Shown one piece after another: positions 6,191-7,636 of a stretch of 7,636 nucleotides of DNA. The DNA is from JBMNTQ01 sp050945815. Its GTDB lineage: Bacteria > Bacillota > Clostridia > Christensenellales > JBMNTQ01. The position numbers and the translations under genes were made by a program. The stretch is from contig JBMNTQ010000097.1 in the NCBI GenBank assembly GCA_050945815.1, positions 1-7,636 on the forward strand, given 5' to 3'. The stretch's first letter is position 1, and each line of letters opens with the position of its first letter. The notes beneath the pieces are model-generated. The model searched no databases and was not told where the DNA came from. It saw only the letters and a program-made list of their open reading frames with translations.

Positions 6191-6253
6191 CATCAGGCCC
6201 ACAAGCTAAAATCAGAATCCTACTAATAGCCTATACCATTTCTTCCCCGGTTC

Positions 6254-6262
6254 TGATATAAT
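6254..6262 (+). promoter_or_regulatory. Extended -10 promoter for the 29-residue microprotein gene
   Basis: TGATATAAT gives a perfect TATAAT (6257-6262) preceded by TGN. No good -35 box is found 17 bp upstream (TACCAT at 6234-6239), as is common for extended -10 promoters. The predicted start is near 6269, about 24 nt before the ATG. The 3' arm of an inverted repeat (TTCTGAT, 6251-6257) overlaps it. Confidence 0.55.
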
Positions 6263-6292
6263 AATAGGAAATTTCACTGTAGGGAGGCTCTT

Positions 6293-6382
6293 ATGAAGAG
6301 AGGAATTCGTATCGTAAGCGTAACCCTCGTCGGGCTGTTGGTCTTAGGAATTGTATTCAGTGTTTTCATGCACCTATTTTAA
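6293..6382 (+). CDS. Predicted 29-residue single-pass membrane microprotein, unknown function
   Basis: A complete small gene: ribosome binding site AGGGAGG 5 nt before an ATG, 29 codons, TAA, then a terminator hairpin 10 nt later and an extended -10 promoter upstream. The peptide starts MKRGIRIVSV, has three basic residues (2, 3 and 6) and then an uninterrupted hydrophobic stretch of about 20 residues (about 7-29) ending FMHLF. It has no charged residue after position 6 and no Cys. By the positive-inside rule the N terminus would be cytoplasmic. The plan resembles short Firmicute membrane peptides such as Prli42 or DUF4044 proteins, but I cannot show homology. A signal peptide is unlikely because nothing follows the hydrophobic segment. 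Function unknown. Confidence 0.7.
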   Translation: MKRGIRIVSVTLVGLLVLGIVFSVFMHLF

Positions 6383-6478
6383 CTAGTATACGATGCAAAA
6401 ATATAGCTTGATGCTGTATGTTTGCATTTTTAAGCATACAACCGAGGGTTTTGCCCGGTATTAAGCAAGGGGGCTAGT
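6382..6478 (+). other. Structured leader region between the microprotein gene and paaK
   Basis: Besides the terminator hairpin, TGTATG (6415-6420) can pair with CATACA (6435-6440). ACC/GGT and GGG/CCC can form a bulged hairpin at 6441-6459. The ends ACTAG (6382-6386) and CTAGT (6474-6478) are complementary and would enclose the paaK ribosome binding site. No clear sigma-A promoter was found here, so paaK may depend on read-through. I recognise no known riboswitch class. Confidence 0.35.
6393..6431 (+). terminator. Long hairpin terminator after the microprotein gene
   Basis: ATGCAAA (6393-6399) pairs with TTTGCAT (6421-6427). After a single A/G mismatch, ATATAGC (6401-6407) pairs with GCTGTAT (6413-6419), including one G-U, around a 5-nt loop. 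Only four or five T's follow, so termination may be incomplete. The 3' half can pair instead with CATACA at 6435-6440. Confidence 0.65.
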
Positions 6479-6483
6479 CTGCC

Positions 6484-7636
6484 ATGAACAAATCTGCTAC
6501 CATTTTCAATCCTGAAATAGAATGCATGTCCAAAGAAAGCTTGGAAAAGCTGCAATTGAAGCGCCTTCAGGAAACGGTGGCCTACTGCTACCATAACTCG
6601 TCATTCTACCGCAAGCATTTGGATGCCGCCCGTGTATCCCCTGATACCATCAAAACATTGGATGACATCAGGCGTCTCCCATTCACCAACAAAACCGATC
6701 TGCGCGACAACTATCCTTTCGGGATGTTCTCCGCGTCTATGAAAGATATCGTCCGAATCCATGCTTCATCGGGCACCACTGGCAAGCCCACCACCGTAGG
6801 CTACACCCAAAACGACATCGGTATTTGGTCCGAGTGCTGTGCCCGTGCCTTAGGCTGCGCCGGTGCCACCCAAGACGATATCGTCCACATCGCCTACGGC
6901 TACGGTCTGTTTACCGGCGGCCTGGGCCTGCATTATGGCGTGGAAAAATTAGGAGCGACCGCCCTTCCTATATCCTCCGGAAATACCGTGCGCCAGATCA
7001 TGCTGATGCAAGATTTTGGATCTTCTATCTTGGCCTGTACCCCATCTTACGCTTTGATGCTGTTTGAGACCATCAAAGAAATGGATATTCCTCGCAAAAA
7101 CCTTAAGCTTCGCGCAGGCATCTTTGGTGCCGAACCTTGGACTGAAGAAATGCGCCAGCAAATCGAAGGGCTGATGGATATCGACGCGCTAGACATCTAT
7201 GGTCTGTCGGAAACCATGGGGCCCGGCGTTTCCATGGAATGCCGCGAGGCAAAACACGGCATGCATATTTGGGAAGATTATTTTATCATAGAAATCATCA
7301 ACCCCGATACTGGTGAACCTCTGCCGGACGGCGAGTTTGGCGAGGTTGCCATCACCACTCTGGCCAAAGAAGGAATTCCCACCCTGCGCTACCGTACCCA
7401 TGATATTTCCTGCATTATCAGTGAACCCTGCCCTTGCGGACGCACCCACCGTCGGCTGCACAAGCTGACCGGGCGCACAGACGACATGCTCATCATTCGC
7501 GGCATCAACGTATTTCCTTCCCAGATCGAGAGCGTCTTGGTCACGATGGAGGGCATTGCGCCCCACTATCTGCTGGTCATCGACCGGGTCAACAATCTGG
7601 ATATTCTGGAAGTCCATGTTGAGCTTTCTTCCAAAC
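6484..7636 (+). CDS. paaK: Phenylacetate-CoA ligase (5' part; 3' end beyond window)
   Basis: 384 codons are visible of a family of about 430. PaaK is a cytosolic adenylate-forming enzyme that makes aryl-CoA thioesters (phenylacetyl-CoA and relatives) from the acid, ATP and CoA. Motifs in order: the ATP loop SSGTTGKP at 95-102, GAEPW at 215-219, YGLSET at 239-244, YRTHD at 303-307, CPCGR at 316-320, and the hinge segment GRTDDMLIIRGINVFPSQIE at 330-349, all typical of the family. Translation starts at ATG 6484 with AAGGGGG 10 nt upstream, slightly long spacing. In anaerobic Clostridia and archaea these ligases often accompany indolepyruvate ferredoxin oxidoreductase and serve amino acid fermentation rather than aerobic phenylacetate breakdown; whether that holds here is outside the window. 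Substrate is not deducible from sequence alone. Confidence 0.96.
   Translation, partial: MNKSATIFNPEIECMSKESLEKLQLKRLQETVAYCYHNSSFYRKHLDAARVSPDTIKTLDDIRRLPFTNKTDLRDNYPFGMFSASMKDIVRIHASSGTTGKPTTVGYTQNDIGIWSECCARALGCAGATQDDIVHIAYGYGLFTGGLGLHYGVEKLGATALPISSGNTVRQIMLMQDFGSSILACTPSYALMLFETIKEMDIPRKNLKLRAGIFGAEPWTEEMRQQIEGLMDIDALDIYGLSETMGPGVSMECREAKHGMHIWEDYFIIEIINPDTGEPLPDGEFGEVAITTLAKEGIPTLRYRTHDISCIISEPCPCGRTHRRLHKLTGRTDDMLIIRGINVFPSQIESVLVTMEGIAPHYLLVIDRVNNLDILEVHVELSSK

Noticed and set aside
7189..7617. 142-codon minus-strand open frame opposite paaK
   Set aside because: It lies entirely antisense to conserved PaaK motifs and is explained by that gene's codon use.

Overview
This window reads as a chromosomal segment of a spore-forming Firmicute of the class Clostridia, with roughly balanced base composition. 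Three things point there: two alpha/beta-type small acid-soluble spore proteins (SASPs); the Gram-positive neighbourhood rpmB / Asp23-family yloU / fakA (yloV) / recG; and consensus sigma-A promoters with strong AGGAGG ribosome binding sites. No mobile element, CRISPR array, rRNA or tRNA is visible. It is mostly a housekeeping region.

Layout. (1) 1-744, minus: 5' part of hisZ, cut by the left edge, with a perfect-consensus promoter (809-837) and an inverted repeat beside its ribosome binding site. (2) 881-1524, minus: a self-contained spore cassette of two tandem SASP genes, with terminators on both sides and a candidate sigma-G promoter. (3) 1588-5730, minus: a yloU-fakA-recG operon read from a promoter at 5783-5812 and ended by a strong hairpin at 1495-1524. 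A perfect 10-bp hairpin lies between fakA and recG. (4) 5731-5956: divergent control region. (5) 5957-6190, plus: rpmB with its own promoter and terminator. (6) 6254-6431, plus: a previously unlisted 29-residue single-pass membrane microprotein with its own ribosome binding site, extended -10 promoter and terminator. (7) 6484-7636, plus: phenylacetate-CoA ligase gene paaK, cut by the right edge, behind a structured leader.

How the genes relate. FakA is the kinase subunit that phosphorylates FakB-bound fatty acids for phospholipid synthesis. YloU is its conserved operon neighbour of unclear role. RecG is a DNA repair helicase. L28 is a ribosomal protein. HisZ activates the short form of HisG in histidine biosynthesis, so hisG and the other his genes probably lie beyond position 1. 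PaaK activates aryl acids to CoA thioesters and is often found near indolepyruvate ferredoxin oxidoreductase genes, which would be off the right edge. The SASPs coat spore DNA.

No obviously new multi-gene system is present. The items most worth a second look are the 29-residue microprotein, the mutually exclusive RNA stems between it and paaK, the palindrome and hairpin in the hisZ control region, and a SASP whose predicted germination-protease site departs from the usual pattern.
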